A stretch of DNA of 64,000 nt from Epiperipatus broadwayi (GCA_028023455.1 JAQFVV010006541.1:124001-188000); one strand, 5' to 3'; shown: positions 1 through 11,510, counted from the first letter of the stretch. Notes: generated by a model not told the origin, from the sequence alone. A program made the numbers and translations.

Positions 1-664
1 ACAGAAAATACTGTTTGTATTACAAAATCCTAGCTATTTTTTGTGCAACTTATACTTTGTCCTGCAAGGCCACAAAAGGTATTCTAAATCGCAATTAACT
101 TTTATATCTGAAGATCAATCCAATATCGATTACCTTTGGAACTTATTGCTCACTGATAACCTGAGTAAAGCAATAGAGAAATGTTAATAAATTGACCCTA
201 TTGTATTCAATGGCTACAAATATTTACAGATGGCTCTGAAATTAAGATACCATTGATCATTTTCAATCACTATTAATTCACTCCCAAGTTTAATTTCAGT
301 TTTGCAATCCGTATTTTTTTTTTTTTATAATAGAGCTGAAAACTTTTAACGTCACACATAAAATTCTTTTTCAGATCTTAAGTCTTTAGTTGTTTCTCAA
401 TTATCTAGTTTATTGTAACGATTATACAACCCAACTATATTTTAGACTTTTGTTTTTTGAAGTATCACTTATATGCCTTTGTATGTTAAATATTTTACTT
501 TCAACTCTTTTTATTACGCTAGTATATATATATATGTGCGTGTATGTGTGTGTATATATAACATATTTTTATGTATGGTCTGAAGCTTTTAATATTTCTC
601 TTCTATTAAATGGATCTCAGTTCTAACAATAACCGCATTTATGAAAAAAAAATTTACACACTTA
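1..664. other. AT-rich non-coding stretch
   Basis: No gene or repeat end is recognised here. A short (TA)n/(GT)n tract lies near 520-560. The one longer open frame (390-626) is low-complexity and hydrophobic without any motif, so I treat it as chance. Confidence 0.5.
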
Positions 665-830
665 TTTGAATTTTTGTTGAAGCACATTTGAATTTTTTTT
701 TTAATATTAAGTTACTTCCATCAAAAGCATTCCATCCAAGTTTAATTATATGATTTATTAGATCCATGTTTCCATTTGAATTACATAATCTAACCAATGT
801 TGCAATTGTATAAGAGAATACCCAATTACT
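665..830 (-). mobile_element. Decayed RTE/BovB LINE fragment (RT C-terminal region)
   Basis: The minus strand encodes a stretch ending INHIIKLGWNAFDGSNLIL, which lines up with INHRIKLGWSAFGRNNLIL in the RT C-terminal part of the nearly intact RTE LINE at 18.6-21.9 kb. DNA similarity to about 19090-19230 is also visible. It is a short internal fossil of that LINE family, with both ends lost. Family assignment is firm; boundaries are approximate. Confidence 0.8.
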
Positions 831-1364
831 GATTCTAATGCGGATATTGAAAGAAAACATATAATTTATTTCTATGCCAGGTGTACATAATCATTTCTAA
901 ATGTTTATTTTTTTTACATATTTGGCATAAAGGACACAAAAAAGTAAATGTACAACATAAATTGTGGATCGTAACTTTTGAAATAGGTAATAATAATTTT
1001 ATGGTAAATATTCTCGAATATTCTAGCATTGAATATTCTGAATTGTATTCAGTTAATTTGAAACATTTTTTTATTAAAACGAAAATCAATGCAGGAACAT
1101 TTAGTTTAGAATAAACCACTATTGGTTTCGTTGAAATCTTAAGAGCTAATTGGTTCTATATATTTTTATTTATTTTATAGTCTATTTTTTAAGTTATTAA
1201 TCCTGGTTAAGATCAAAATGATGCATTTTATATTACTGCATTTCTATTCCAGTTATAGTTGATGTCATTAGCACGTGTTGTAACAAAATAATTTTTTTAT
1301 TGTTCAAGAATTTTCGAGATTTTTTTTTTAATGTAGTTAGGATTAATAATAAAGCACTCTATTA
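831..1364. other. Upstream flank of the LRR gene
   Basis: AT-rich DNA with short overlapping open frames on both strands that show no motif. TATA-like runs occur (about 1150-1190), but no promoter can be fixed. It precedes the ATG at 1365 directly. Confidence 0.4.
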
Positions 1365-2789
1365 ATGATGCCTAAGAAAAAGAAAATATGTTATTTAGAA
1401 ACACTATGCTTAAAAAAGTTATCTACAGTAATTTCTAAGATAACTAGAGCAACAAGCTTTCTTTTTGAGAAATACCTTTTAAAATTCTATAGAACCAGAA
1501 ACCTGCAAAACATTTTACCACCATCAGTATTTCAAAGACTATTTGAAGCGTTATCTAGATGTAAAGGTTTGAATTCATTGAACAATTATTGGTTTTTTGC
1601 TGAAAATTTTGAAAAGATAAATTATGTTAATTTACCTGAAACTTTAATGCAACATATTATAATCCATAGAATCCAGGTTCAGATTCTTAATCTGGAGAAG
1701 TGTCATTTTCTTTCAATAGAAGATTTAAAAGCATTAATTATATGTCTTTCTTCTATAGTATCTTTAAACATCTCTAAAACTAAATGTAATGATAATGTAC
1801 TTACTGCCATATTTGAAACATGTGATAAATTAACACATCTAGATGTTTCTTACACATCTATTACCCAGGCATCTTTCTGCAATCTATGTAAAGAAAACAG
1901 TTTGCCGATTACTAATCATCTTCTGAGCTTTAATTTGTTCAGTAATCAAATAATGATAGGTGGCTTGGTTAAACTTGGAAACTATTTTGTTAATTTACAG
2001 TTTATTAAGTATAGCATTTATTACGTTTGTGATTGCTTTCTATATCCTTCAACTCCCAATAATGACTTCTTTAAAAATGCAATTTTTGGAGACCTCGCGT
2101 ATTCTCAATTATCAATATTTAAGAAAGTGGATCCGTTTACTCGCAGAACAATTTTAAAAGTGAGCGGTGAAAGAGATTTACCACAATATAGGTTTAAGTG
2201 TTTGCTCCATCTCTCTATTGATATTTCAGGATTTATCACGGAAGAAGATGTTATTGAAATTTTAAAACTATGTCAACCCAAAATTAAATCTTTAAAATTG
2301 TCTGGATTTAAAATAAATGTTTATGAAGTTGCAAAATATTGCACTGAAGTGCAGGAAATTAAACTTAACTTTAAAATCCTTACTTTAATTGAACATATAC
2401 CATTTTCTCATCGACCCTTTAGAAATGTTGTGTCTTTAACTCTGAGTTCAATGCTAGATAATAATATTGAAAACTTGGATAGTTTAAAGTATATTTTACT
2501 TTCATGTATAAACCTTGAGTATCTGTACTTAGAATCAGCCGGAAGAATTTCTAATAAAGTGCTTTTTGATATTATAAAAGGAAATCGATGGTGGTGTTTA
2601 AAAATTTTAAAATTACATAAAATGAATTATATAAATTGGAAGTTTATAAAGTATTTACTTTCTCTTAACAGTGTTCCATTGCAATATATTGAAATAAAAG
2701 AATGTGTTAATTTACCAAAAAAATATTTAGCCATTTTTTATCAACATACAAATAAAAATAATTTATACGTAAAAATTAAATTTATTTGA
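1365..2789 (+). CDS. Intronless leucine-rich-repeat (LRR) protein, possibly F-box/LRR-like
   Basis: A single 474-codon frame opens with ATGATG and a basic patch (PKKKK) that could be a nuclear-localisation signal. The N-terminal about 100 residues contain LPPSVFQRLFEAL-type helical sequence, weakly reminiscent of F-box-like heads of animal LRR proteins, but no canonical F-box is clear. From about residue 105 irregular LRR strands follow: LNLEKCHF, LNISKTKC, LTHLDVSYTSI, LLHLSIDISGF, IKSLKLSGF, VVSLTLSSM, LEYLYLESAG, LKILKLHKM. LRR proteins of this kind usually bind other proteins, often as substrate receptors of ubiquitin ligases; that role is inference here. There is no signal peptide or membrane segment. 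It is the only long uninterrupted non-transposon frame in the window, which argues for selection or recent origin. AATAAA signals follow at 2923, 2954 and 3020. Confidence 0.75.
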   Translation: MMPKKKKICYLETLCLKKLSTVISKITRATSFLFEKYLLKFYRTRNLQNILPPSVFQRLFEALSRCKGLNSLNNYWFFAENFEKINYVNLPETLMQHIIIHRIQVQILNLEKCHFLSIEDLKALIICLSSIVSLNISKTKCNDNVLTAIFETCDKLTHLDVSYTSITQASFCNLCKENSLPITNHLLSFNLFSNQIMIGGLVKLGNYFVNLQFIKYSIYYVCDCFLYPSTPNNDFFKNAIFGDLAYSQLSIFKKVDPFTRRTILKVSGERDLPQYRFKCLLHLSIDISGFITEEDVIEILKLCQPKIKSLKLSGFKINVYEVAKYCTEVQEIKLNFKILTLIEHIPFSHRPFRNVVSLTLSSMLDNNIENLDSLKYILLSCINLEYLYLESAGRISNKVLFDIIKGNRWWCLKILKLHKMNYINWKFIKYLLSLNSVPLQYIEIKECVNLPKKYLAIFYQHTNKNNLYVKIKFI

Positions 2790-3140
2790 AACTTACCCAA
2801 CTACCGTAATCTTTTGGTATATTAATTTGAAAAAAAAAACTTTGTAGAAAAAATTTCAGTGAAAAAATTCGATATCGATTTTTATTTTTAAAAATAGAAT
2901 GAGTTGAAAAACTGTACAATTTAATAAATTGTAATTGAAAAAGTATATAATTTAATAAATTGTATAAACTAAGATTATGTAAATGAAATTTGTAAATTAT
3001 CAATAATATAATTCGTATTAATAAAATGAAAAAAAAAAAATTACATATATTTTAGTGAGAGTCTGTTTATGCAATAGTTCACTGAAACAATAAGAAAATA
3101 TTTAAAAACCAAGCACTCTTTACAAACGTGGAGCTTAACT
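2790..3140. other. 3' flank of LRR gene with AATAAA signals and genomic A-tract
   Basis: Three AATAAA hexamers lie about 130, 165 and 230 bp past the stop codon. The last (3020-3025) is followed at once by an A-run (about 3029-3040). An intronless gene followed by AATAAA plus a genomic A-tract is what a processed retrogene would leave, but no flanking duplication was found. Confidence 0.45.
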
Positions 3141-3235
3141 GTAAATATAGGGGATTTGAACTCAGATTTTCAAGCACCATTCAACTATCACCCCTATCTC
3201 ATACAACTGATACACATGACCACACAGGTAGAAAA
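3141..3235 (-). repeat. tRNA-like SINE-head fragment, copy 1
   Basis: Read on the minus strand it contains GAGTTCAAATCCCC, a good Pol III B-box, with an A-box-like AGTTGAATGG upstream. About 85 bp of this sequence recur at 4510-4590, including the CTCATACAA and ACACATGACCACAC words. It is a repeated tRNA-derived sequence, not a working tRNA, since no cloverleaf can be closed. Confidence 0.55.
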
Positions 3236-3415
3236 GATAAATAATCACCCATATACGTATTTCCTGCAAAACCAGTACTCATCAGTTGGTCCAGACTAAC
3301 ATCTCCCACACACACACACCACATATTAAGATAGCAAATCTTCACACTTTAAAGGACAGGGCTTCCATCTACTCCAACCTCCAACTTTTCAGTCATTCAT
3401 ATCATTGAAAATCTG

Positions 3416-3464
3416 ATATATATATATATATATATATATAGATTTTATATGCATGCTCTTAATG

Positions 3465-3500
<36 letters not shown>
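3416..3500. repeat. (AT)n microsatellites at the left end of the retrozyme array
   Basis: Two (AT)n runs (about 3417-3440 and 3464-3500) flank an inverted 13-bp word, GCATGCTCTTAAT, that is the reverse complement of the array start ATTAAGAGCATGC. The inverted stub plus AT run marks the left array edge. Confidence 0.7.
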
Positions 3501-3506
<6 letters not shown>

Positions 3507-3606
3507 GAGCATGCTAATGAGCTCTAAACAAGCTTTTTTTATTATTTATGATAAATGCTACTACAAGAGAAGACATTCAAATCATTTTTATCTTGGATTG
3601 TCCCCA

Positions 3607-3647
3607 TCCCCAGACTGGTTTCGACCTATGGATCTCTTCAGTGAGGA
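3607..3647 (-). ncRNA. Type I hammerhead ribozyme, array 1 unit 1
   Basis: On the minus strand all invariant elements are present in order: stem I 5' strand TCCTCA, core CTGAAGA, stem II GATCC/GGTC with loop ATA and one bulged T, core GAAA, a minimal stem III (AC/GT around CA), cleavage triplet GTC, and stem I 3' strand TGGGGA, which pairs six positions with TCCTCA (one G-T wobble). Predicted cleavage lies between plus-strand positions 3613 and 3612. Confidence 0.85.
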
Positions 3648-4031
3648 GTTGGGACATTAGATTTAAAAAAAAACAACTCAAGCAAAGCATTTATTTAAAA
3701 GTTAATTGTTAAAAGAAGATCTGAAACTTTTAGACATCTACATGTCTTTAAAGTCAGCTCTCCAATTGAAAAAATCATATGGGCCTGAACTTAATTCAGA
3801 TACTCCATATATTAGTAGGCTTAGCCATTTAATTTATCCAAAGCCACAACAGCAAAATAATAATAATAATGATAACAAGTCAGATGTCACATGAATTATA
3901 TATAGCTTGCACTTACAAATATGTAAAATTAAGAGCATGCTAATAGCTCTAAACAAGCTTTTTTTTTTTATTTATGATAAATGCTACTATAAGAGAAGGC
4001 ATTCAAATCATTTTATCTTGGATTGTCTCCA

Positions 4032-4072
4032 TCCCCAGACCTGTTTCAACCTATGGGTCTCTTCAGTAAGGA
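4032..4072 (-). ncRNA. Type I hammerhead ribozyme, array 1 unit 2
   Basis: Minus strand: stem I TCCTTA with TGGGGA (two G-T wobbles), core CTGAAGA, stem II GACC/GGTT closed by CATA, core GAAA, stem III AC/GT around AG, and GTC. The core is intact although stem bases differ from unit 1. The site lies exactly 425 bp from that of unit 1. Differences between units fall mostly at positions where pairing is kept. Confidence 0.85.
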
Positions 4073-4509
4073 GTTGGGACATTAGATTCAAAAAACCAAC
4101 TCAAGCTAAGCATTTATCTAAAAGTTAGTTGTGAAGAAGATCTGAAACTTTTAGACATCTACATGTCTTTAAAGTCAGCTCTCCAACTGAAAAAATCATA
4201 TGGGGCTGAACTTCATTCAGATACTCCATATATTAGTAGGCTTAGCCATTTAATTTAGCCAAAGCTCCACCAGCAAAATAATAATAGTAATAATAAAAAG
4301 AAATTAGCATGCTCTTAATTTTACATATTTGTAAGTGCAAGCTATATATAAATCATGATAAAATATTTCCTAAGCAAAACAATAAAAGTTTCTCAAAAAA
4401 CTTAATAAAAGAAGAACTAAAATAGAGCATATTTATCTATAGTGAAAATTAGACATTCAGCAATGCTTTCATTTGCTATACTAAGTTGTTTTCTTATTCT
4501 TATTGTTTC

Positions 4510-4590
4510 AAATATAGGGGATTTGAACTCAGACTTTCAAGCACCCTTCAACTACACTATCTCATACAATGGATACACATGACCACACAC
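4510..4590 (-). repeat. tRNA-like SINE-head fragment, copy 2
   Basis: Second copy of the sequence at 3141-3235, with the same minus-strand B-box (GAGTTCAAATCC) and A-box-like TAGTGTAGTTGAAGG. The two copies bracket the retrozyme array. Confidence 0.55.
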
Positions 4591-7500
4591 ATGTATTTTT
4601 CAGCAAAATTGAAAAAGAATATGGTTGTTTGCTTTATGAAAATACTAACAATATAAAAAATCAAATTTGTTTTATAACAAAAGAACAATCAAGTCAATTT
4701 CATTAATAATATTATGAATAGTAGTAGTAGTATTTCAAGAAGTATAATCAAATAAACACCATACTTATGTATGAAAATGTACATATTATCTATATATTAT
4801 ATTTTTTAATTATTTTTGTTTATACTAATAATTCATTAATGCACTGCAACATTTTAATTAATTTGTATTGTAAATATAATCTAGGTTGAAATAAAACTTA
4901 CTTTGTTTACAACATTAATTTTTATTCACTATACAACCCTTTCCAAGATGTTTTTTTTAAATTATTACTTGATACACATTCCTCTACTGCTGTTTTATTA
5001 TAATCATCATCATTAAAATTATAAAACACTAAAACTTATATATATATTGTAACATAATAAAATGAGTTCAAAAGATATTACCATACCTGAGTAAAGGAGT
5101 CCAATATCAAAATATTAAGTAAAGGTTCAAAATATAACACTATCAAGAATTATGGGGAAATTGTTAATAACCAGTATTATAGCAATGTATTATATGGAAA
5201 TCACGTGAAGTGAGTACACTAGTAATTCAATAAAATATAACTCAGGTATACAGGCAGTAGATCTTATCCACTTTCATTTCTTGGTTTGATGTTAAGTGCA
5301 TGTTTAAACAAAGACTAAGTGAATATGGTCTAGCAGGGCGCCACTAGATTATCTGAATCTAGACATGGTTATATCTGATAACCTTTCACATGTACCAGGT
5401 TTGAATCCCTTCTTGGTACTTTATTTCTCATAAAATGGGAGATTTTGCTTTTTGAGCCATATCACTATATGCACTAATATTTAGGTAAAAGTAAAACATC
5501 TATAAACCAAAGTGGAGTATACTAGACATAAATCATTTCTCAGATCTTAACATAACAAATGTGTTTCAATATTTTTATAAGTTCACTAGCTCAGATTATA
5601 TATAACTAATTTAGGATGGCAATTCACTCATCCTTGCATGAAATAGATGACGGGATGTGGTTATAATAATACTAAGAAATCACTAAATATTATAAAATCA
5701 ATATTTATTTATGGCCTTTAAACAGTTAAACAGCTCATTAATTAAAACGTTGATGACGATGATGATAATAATAATGACAAGGGTTTCAACTACAGCTCTA
5801 GGACTAAGCCTAAACATAAAACTAATTTTTATAAAGAAATTCATAATTATTGCTTAATTTTAGCATATTTACTTATATCTTAAATAACTAATATTCAACT
5901 ATTGATGATGATGAATAATCACACTTAACAAAGACTACACTTAATAAAATATATACGCCTCGTTTAATAAAACAAACTAATATTTATTACTACAGTTCTA
6001 ACATATACATAAAAATTTCTAGATAAATATGAAAATTGACATGAATAATAATAATAATTGATTATATAACAATCCTCAGATTAATTTTAAGTTCTTCCCC
6101 CTTTCCCTTCAAATGTATTTTGTATTAAGTTGGACGTCACATTGACCATGATTTTCACTCCATGAGAAAAGTATTTTAAGAAAAAAAAAAATATTATCTG
6201 CTCATTAGCACACATACTTTAAAAATCCAACATGTAAATAGAATGTAAAAAAAAATGTTAGTAAAATTGAAAGAGCAAGTTTTAGAAAATAGTTTTAAAT
6301 CATTATCTCCCCCCTCTCTTCTACCTCTGAAATGCTATACTTAACTTGAAACAAACTAATCTAATATTCTAACACTACTTGTTACTCCACATTCACTCGC
6401 AATTATACACATATAAAATATCATTATGTATGTGCGTGTTTTATCCCATGATAACAAAATATTATTTAAAACCAAAATAATAATATATTAGTTAAAACTA
6501 AAATCATAATACCATAAAAAAAAATTGTTTTACACATTAATATTGTAAAATTAATAAACAAATAATTTTCATACATTCAAGATCATTTATGAAGCTCAAA
6601 GTTATTATTAGTAAGACATTCTTGTTTTTAATTGTTCTGAATAGTCTTTAAAAGTTCTTTAAATAAAATGTATCACTTTATTGCTAAAATGTTTATTAAG
6701 ACTGATATCATAAAGAAAATAGATATAAAAAGTCATATTACCGATCTTTTGTTTGTGGCGAATTTCCAAGGGTTCAAACTTGTCTTGTATAATGTCTATA
6801 TTTCTGCAGCTACTATTTCCGTTTTATGTGGGAACAATCTCTTTCTTGAGGTGTATAACTACTTGATGATGATGACTCTATTGAGGTTATTTGCTTTAGT
6901 GGACAATTTGGAAATCATTATATTAATTTTTCTTCTCTTCCTGTCAAGCATGTGGATGAAATACAGCAGTTGTTTTCCCATTTGTAAATTTTCTTGAGTT
7001 TAAAATCAGTTGTGGTAACAATTAATTGGACTTGATGGTTAATATTTATCAGTAGATTAATTCATCTTCTTTGAATGCAGGTGAATGCTTTCTTCCTTCT
7101 ATTAAAAACATCTTATTTCTCTGGTCAGTTGAAAGGTGTAGAATATTATTTTAGACACAACATCTTTTCTTTCCTATGTGATGTGCAGCTTCCTCCAGAT
7201 GGTCAGCAAAAATGGGACATATATATAATTTTTCTAGCCAGACATTTCTTATATTTTCAGCATTCAATTTAATAGTTTAATAATCTGAATCATAAACAAA
7301 AATCATAATAATAATTCAAGACAGCTTTTTATATCCAATTTTTAGCTAACTTAACCAATCAGAGATAGCATCACTTGCTATTTTTGGACAAATTTGTTTT
7401 AATTAGATCTGTAATTTATTTTCAACTAAATTATTTTTCAACTGAAAAGTTTAATCCTTTTTCCAGACACTTTTGTTTAAAAAAAAAGAAATAGACTCAA

Positions 7501-8308
7501 TCCTTATTTCCTTTCTTTTCTTTTTTTCTTCTTTTAACATCCAGGTAACATTTCAAATCTTTGAGCTTCCTTCTTTAGATCTTGAGATAAGACAATTTCA
7601 AAATTAGAGCTCTGACCCATTATAAGCTTCCAAAGTGAAAAACAATTATTTACAAAAAAAAATTGCTACAAAGATTGATATCTGATTAAACAGATTTCCT
7701 CTTTTAACAAACAATTGTACAAAAAAAAATAATTTGACAGATTTAATACTTCCTTTTCTTTCAATATTTAGTGAATGTAAATTTCTGTATGTAATGTACA
7801 CACATCCTTCATTCTTTCAAATCATTCATAAACTAACATTAAATACTATAATTGCTAGCTTAGTAATTATAACCCAATTATTTAATTAAATCTGTAACTT
7901 TTAAATCCCACTTATAATTAAAGAAAAGCAAAATAGAAGTATAGAATAAAATGTTAGAGTTTTAAAGAAAGTTAAAATGTTGAATATTTGAAATATAAAA
8001 CAATTAAATAATTTACACATACATTGCCTATATGTATGCATTATAACTTTGCTTTTTAAAGAAAAATTAAATATTAAATAGTTTAAATGTGTGTATTACC
8101 TTTCTATCAACACACAAACAAGTAAAGCATGTAATTGTTGACCCATTCTTTCTCTGTTTAAAGCTTTTAGAACTGGACCTTGTAGGGTTTGAACTTGGAT
8201 GCCCTACAGCTTCATTTATGATTATATAAAAATGTGATGATGATTTTTGGTTTACCTTTTCTACATGCACATTACTATAAATTTAGCTAGTGACTAAATT
8301 GTAATGGC

Positions 8309-8310
<2 letters not shown>
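4591..8310. other. Long AT-rich non-coding stretch
   Basis: No supported gene. A plus-strand tRNA-like box (GGTTTGAATCCC near 5398) and a weak minus-strand one near 8185-8200 are probably SINE debris. Open frames at 6668-6997 and 7075-7272 have no motif; the sequence around 6750-7200 is slightly less AT-rich and could be an old exon or repeat I cannot identify. Confidence 0.5.
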
Positions 8311-8355
<45 letters not shown>

Positions 8356-8365
8356 TATATATATA
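8311..8365. repeat. (AT)n microsatellite
   Basis: An almost pure AT dinucleotide run with one interruption (TACTAT) near its right end. Confidence 0.95.
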
Positions 8366-8635
8366 AATTAATAAATAAATATAATGTGACTATTTTCTTT
8401 TTTATATTGTACAAAATCAATCTACATATAAATAATCATTTAAAATAAATTTTTAATGTTTCCAATTATTCATATTTTTTGATGCAAACAATATCTTAAA
8501 CCAACATCTTTCTTTATAACTTTTTAATATTTTTTTTATAATTTTTATATCCTAATTGAAATTCATTCTGTGATTTATAGCTAAAAATGGATTTAAAGTT
8601 TTGAGTTTGTATCTTTTATTTTAATTACTCTATCA

Positions 8636-9023
8636 CAGGGGTCCCCAACCTTATGCCCACGGGCACCTTGGCACCCACAGACCATTTTACGGTTGCCCAC
8701 TGCTATCTGAACATGATAAAAAATTATTTACCTGATACAAATAAATTTATTTTTTAAAATTTCTTATAAATTATTGTATTATATTGTAATCATGTTGTAG
8801 GGCATACTATACTTTTTCAGCATAAAAATATAAACGTTAATTATATGTTAAATTTCATTTTTGAAATAAATATTTTTTGTACATTATGTGTAAATATCCA
8901 ACTATAAATTTACATTGAAAAAATAAATGGTAACCACCACTTGGTTGAAAAAATAAATGGTGCCCACCACCTGGCCCGTATTATAGAATTTACTCTTAAG
9001 TGCAAAAAGGTTGGGGACCCCTG
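8636..9023. mobile_element. hAT-type MITE (388 bp) with 8-bp target duplication
   Basis: Terminal inverted repeats CAGGGGTCCCCAACCTT and AAGGTTGGGGACCCCTG are perfect over 17 bp. The flanks carry the direct 8-bp duplication CTCTATCA (8628-8635 and 9024-9031). Eight-base duplications and CAGGGG ends are hallmarks of hAT elements. There is no transposase frame, so it is non-autonomous and would have moved by a transposase supplied elsewhere. Inside, near 8920-8975, a short direct repeat (AAAAAATAAATGGT..CC) is present. Confidence 0.93.
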
Positions 9024-9031
9024 CTCTATCA

Positions 9032-9967
9032 TATCATTTATTTCCTTAACTTGATGTTTTTTTAACTATCCTAAATAAATCATATTGCAATTAATTTTAT
9101 TAATTATCTGTATTTTATACCTCATGTTATCATTGTTTTTACCATTATTTTCTTATTCACGGATACAAACAAACTTCATTTAAGTTTTGTCTTGTAGTTT
9201 TACATATAGCTGTTTATTATTACATATTTTTTAAACAGACATTATGGAAATTTTAATCTTGAAATTTATCATTTTAAATGACATAAATATGTGTGTGTTC
9301 AAAAACTATTAAATACATACACTAATGAAATTAGAATTATTTAATTAAAAGTATTTTAAATAAAATATGAGTTACTATTCACTAAAATGCAATATCCACT
9401 AAATGATGAGGATTAAAAATACACCTATGTCTCATTTTATGCTGATTATTTTAATGCTATTTTGAAGTTATGCAATTCAAGTTTCTTCTTAATATCTTTC
9501 ATATTTCACTATATTTATTAGATATCAAGAAATTTAAATTATTAATAACTTATTTTGACTTGAAATATTTTTTTTCAAAAATATAACGTTATATTAGCAG
9601 CTAACGTGAATATGGCCTGAAGCTGTATATTAAATCTTAGCTTCTATATAAGTAACCTACTTATACTAATGAGTAAATAATAATAATAGATTTATACATA
9701 TGTATAAAAATATCTATAAAAATATCGCAATATATATTCAAACATTTTAAACTTTTAAAACGTATTTTGTTAGATATTAACAAAAATAAATATTTTTTTA
9801 GATTTTTAAAATAAATAATAATGAAGATTATATTGATTTTATAAACTGAAAATAATCTTTTTAATGATAATGTATAATCTTTTTGTTTTGATTGCGAACT
9901 CATTTTTTTAATATAGAAACAGAAAACCATTAACATATCACCCGACTGAAAGTGGCGCTAGTTGTAC
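9032..9967. other. AT-rich non-coding stretch
   Basis: Nothing recognised. The minus-strand frame at 9661-9936 is low-complexity. Confidence 0.5.
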
Positions 9968-10330
9968 ATCACATGATGAATCTGATTTCTTACCAGTTAC
10001 AAATGAACGCATATTTTCAAATAGCAGTAATGATTAAAATATGTATGAAAAAATGTAAAATTAAATACTGTAGTTAATAAAAATGTTTGTCTTCTATTAT
10101 TTTTTTTCAAATATTTGAAATTTTTTATTAGTCATATTTTATTTCCTTATTTTTTTTAATGCGAATTTTAAAGTAATTTTTCCTTGTTGCTTTGCTTTTA
10201 TGCCAATTTCTGAAAATTACAGAAACCTATCCCCCAGTTTTCAAGATAAGTTAAGTTTATTTTTGTGCAATTTCTTTTGTGCATGTTTTTTGAGGAACTT
10301 ACCTACCGCATAAAACGAGACTCAGGTGTA
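9968..10330. mobile_element. Pogo/Tigger-like non-autonomous element, truncated copy A
   Basis: This sequence is the reverse complement of one end of the element at 41848-43149: matched landmarks include GCATAAAACGAGACTCAGG at the right end, the TTGTGCAATTTCTTTTGTGC block and the CATCAC-TGATGAATCTGAT block. The right end abuts TA, as expected of a Tc1/mariner/pogo-type TA duplication. The left part is missing, so only one terminus remains. Confidence 0.7.
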
Positions 10331-10537
10331 TAGATCTAGTTGCTTCATTGCAATTATTTCATTTGTGTCTTTTTTTTATAAAAATGTTCCATTGATTCTT
10401 AAAATAGATTGTTTATATCTTCTGTCTTGAATAAATTTATTAATTTTGAATCTTCATTTTAAAATTTCCAAAATTTATATATAAAGTTATTAATACATTG
10501 TACAGGCTTCCACCTGTATTTATATATGTAATATATG

Positions 10538-10668
10538 CGGATTCGAACTCGGACTATCACATGATCCTCAACTGTCAGTGCCACCTTATATTGTTGACCC
10601 ACCTGGGTCAGCAATATAATATGGCACTGAGAGTTGTGTATCATGTGATAGTCTGAGTTCGAATCCAC
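10538..10668. repeat. Near-perfect palindrome made of two tRNA-like halves
   Basis: Arms 10538-10601 and 10604-10668 are reverse complements with a 2-bp loop. Each arm, read outward, ends in GAGTTCGAATCC, a consensus Pol III B-box, preceded by TGGCACTGA-AGTTG, an A-box-like sequence. It looks like two tRNA-derived SINE heads head-to-head. As RNA it would form one long hairpin. Confidence 0.8.
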
Positions 10669-11510
10669 ATAAAATTATTGTAAATATAATAAAACAATAT
10701 ACATTCTTATTACAAATTATAATTAAATAATTTTTAATGTAACTATTTTTATTTTAACTCTAATTAGAATAATATATTAAATTTACCATTTCTGATGATT
10801 AGTTTGACTCACTAGTATATTGGTATCCTCAGCACTAGCATACTTTCATCACTTATGATCACATGTTTACAACATAAAGCAAACCAATGTTAATAGTTTC
10901 CATCTGTAATAAAAAAATCATTAAATAAAATTTTATTATTGAAAGAAAAAAAAAGGTCAATCATTTTAAATTCTTATTACCATCCTGTTATTATACAAAA
11001 AGTATTGTTGAAATAAATTATTATAAATAGTTATGTTTCTAAATTCTAATATTCTTTGTTTCTGTATATATTATAATTTTATTAAAACTACAAAGAAACC
11101 TACTCTTAGTTTTTATCTGAGTTTATTAAAATATACAGCTATTGACATTAGTTTTACATGGCTAGACAGGAAAATAAGGAGACATCCAAAACTTTACAAT
11201 TTTTAAATATTCAAACAATTAACTTGAAAATCATAATAAAAATAAAATGAAGCTTTTAGAAAGACCGAGTTCTCAGCTGAGAAATATTAAGAATTCAGAA
11301 ATGGATCTAGGAATAGGTTTGACACTTTTATCTAATATTCATTAATTATTTACACTTATGTTAATTGTTCAGAATTAGGAAGAATGTAAAATGTAAATTA
11401 TATACAGATTTAAAAAATTTTAAATCACAAAAAAAATTTGGGAGAGGGGCAAATCTGTGCCCCCAAATAGAGTTTAATGCTTTTTTAAATTTATTATTCT
11501 TCCTTTGTAT
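10669..11510. other. AT-rich non-coding stretch
   Basis: No gene, repeat end or structured element is recognised between the tRNA-like palindrome and the next inverted repeat. Confidence 0.5.

Larger units (their letters stand above)
3449..4347 (-). mobile_element. Retrozyme-like tandem array 1 (two HHR units of about 425 bp)
   Basis: Two direct repeats start with ATTAAGAGCATGCTAAT (about 3501 and 3926) and run through the same landmarks: an A/T-rich spacer, a hammerhead motif, AGACATCTACATGTCTTTAA, CATATGGG-CTGAAC, and a (AAT)n-rich end. A partial inverted copy (about 4304-4347) closes the right side, which is the 5' side in ribozyme sense. No protein is encoded. Published animal retrozymes are tandem non-coding units with type I hammerheads whose RNAs circularise; this copy fits. 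Predicted self-cleavage at both sites would release a 425-nt monomer. No clear target duplication was found. Confidence 0.8.

Noticed and set aside
6668-7272. Host gene exons
   Set aside because: Frames lack motifs and splice context cannot be supported from the sequence alone.
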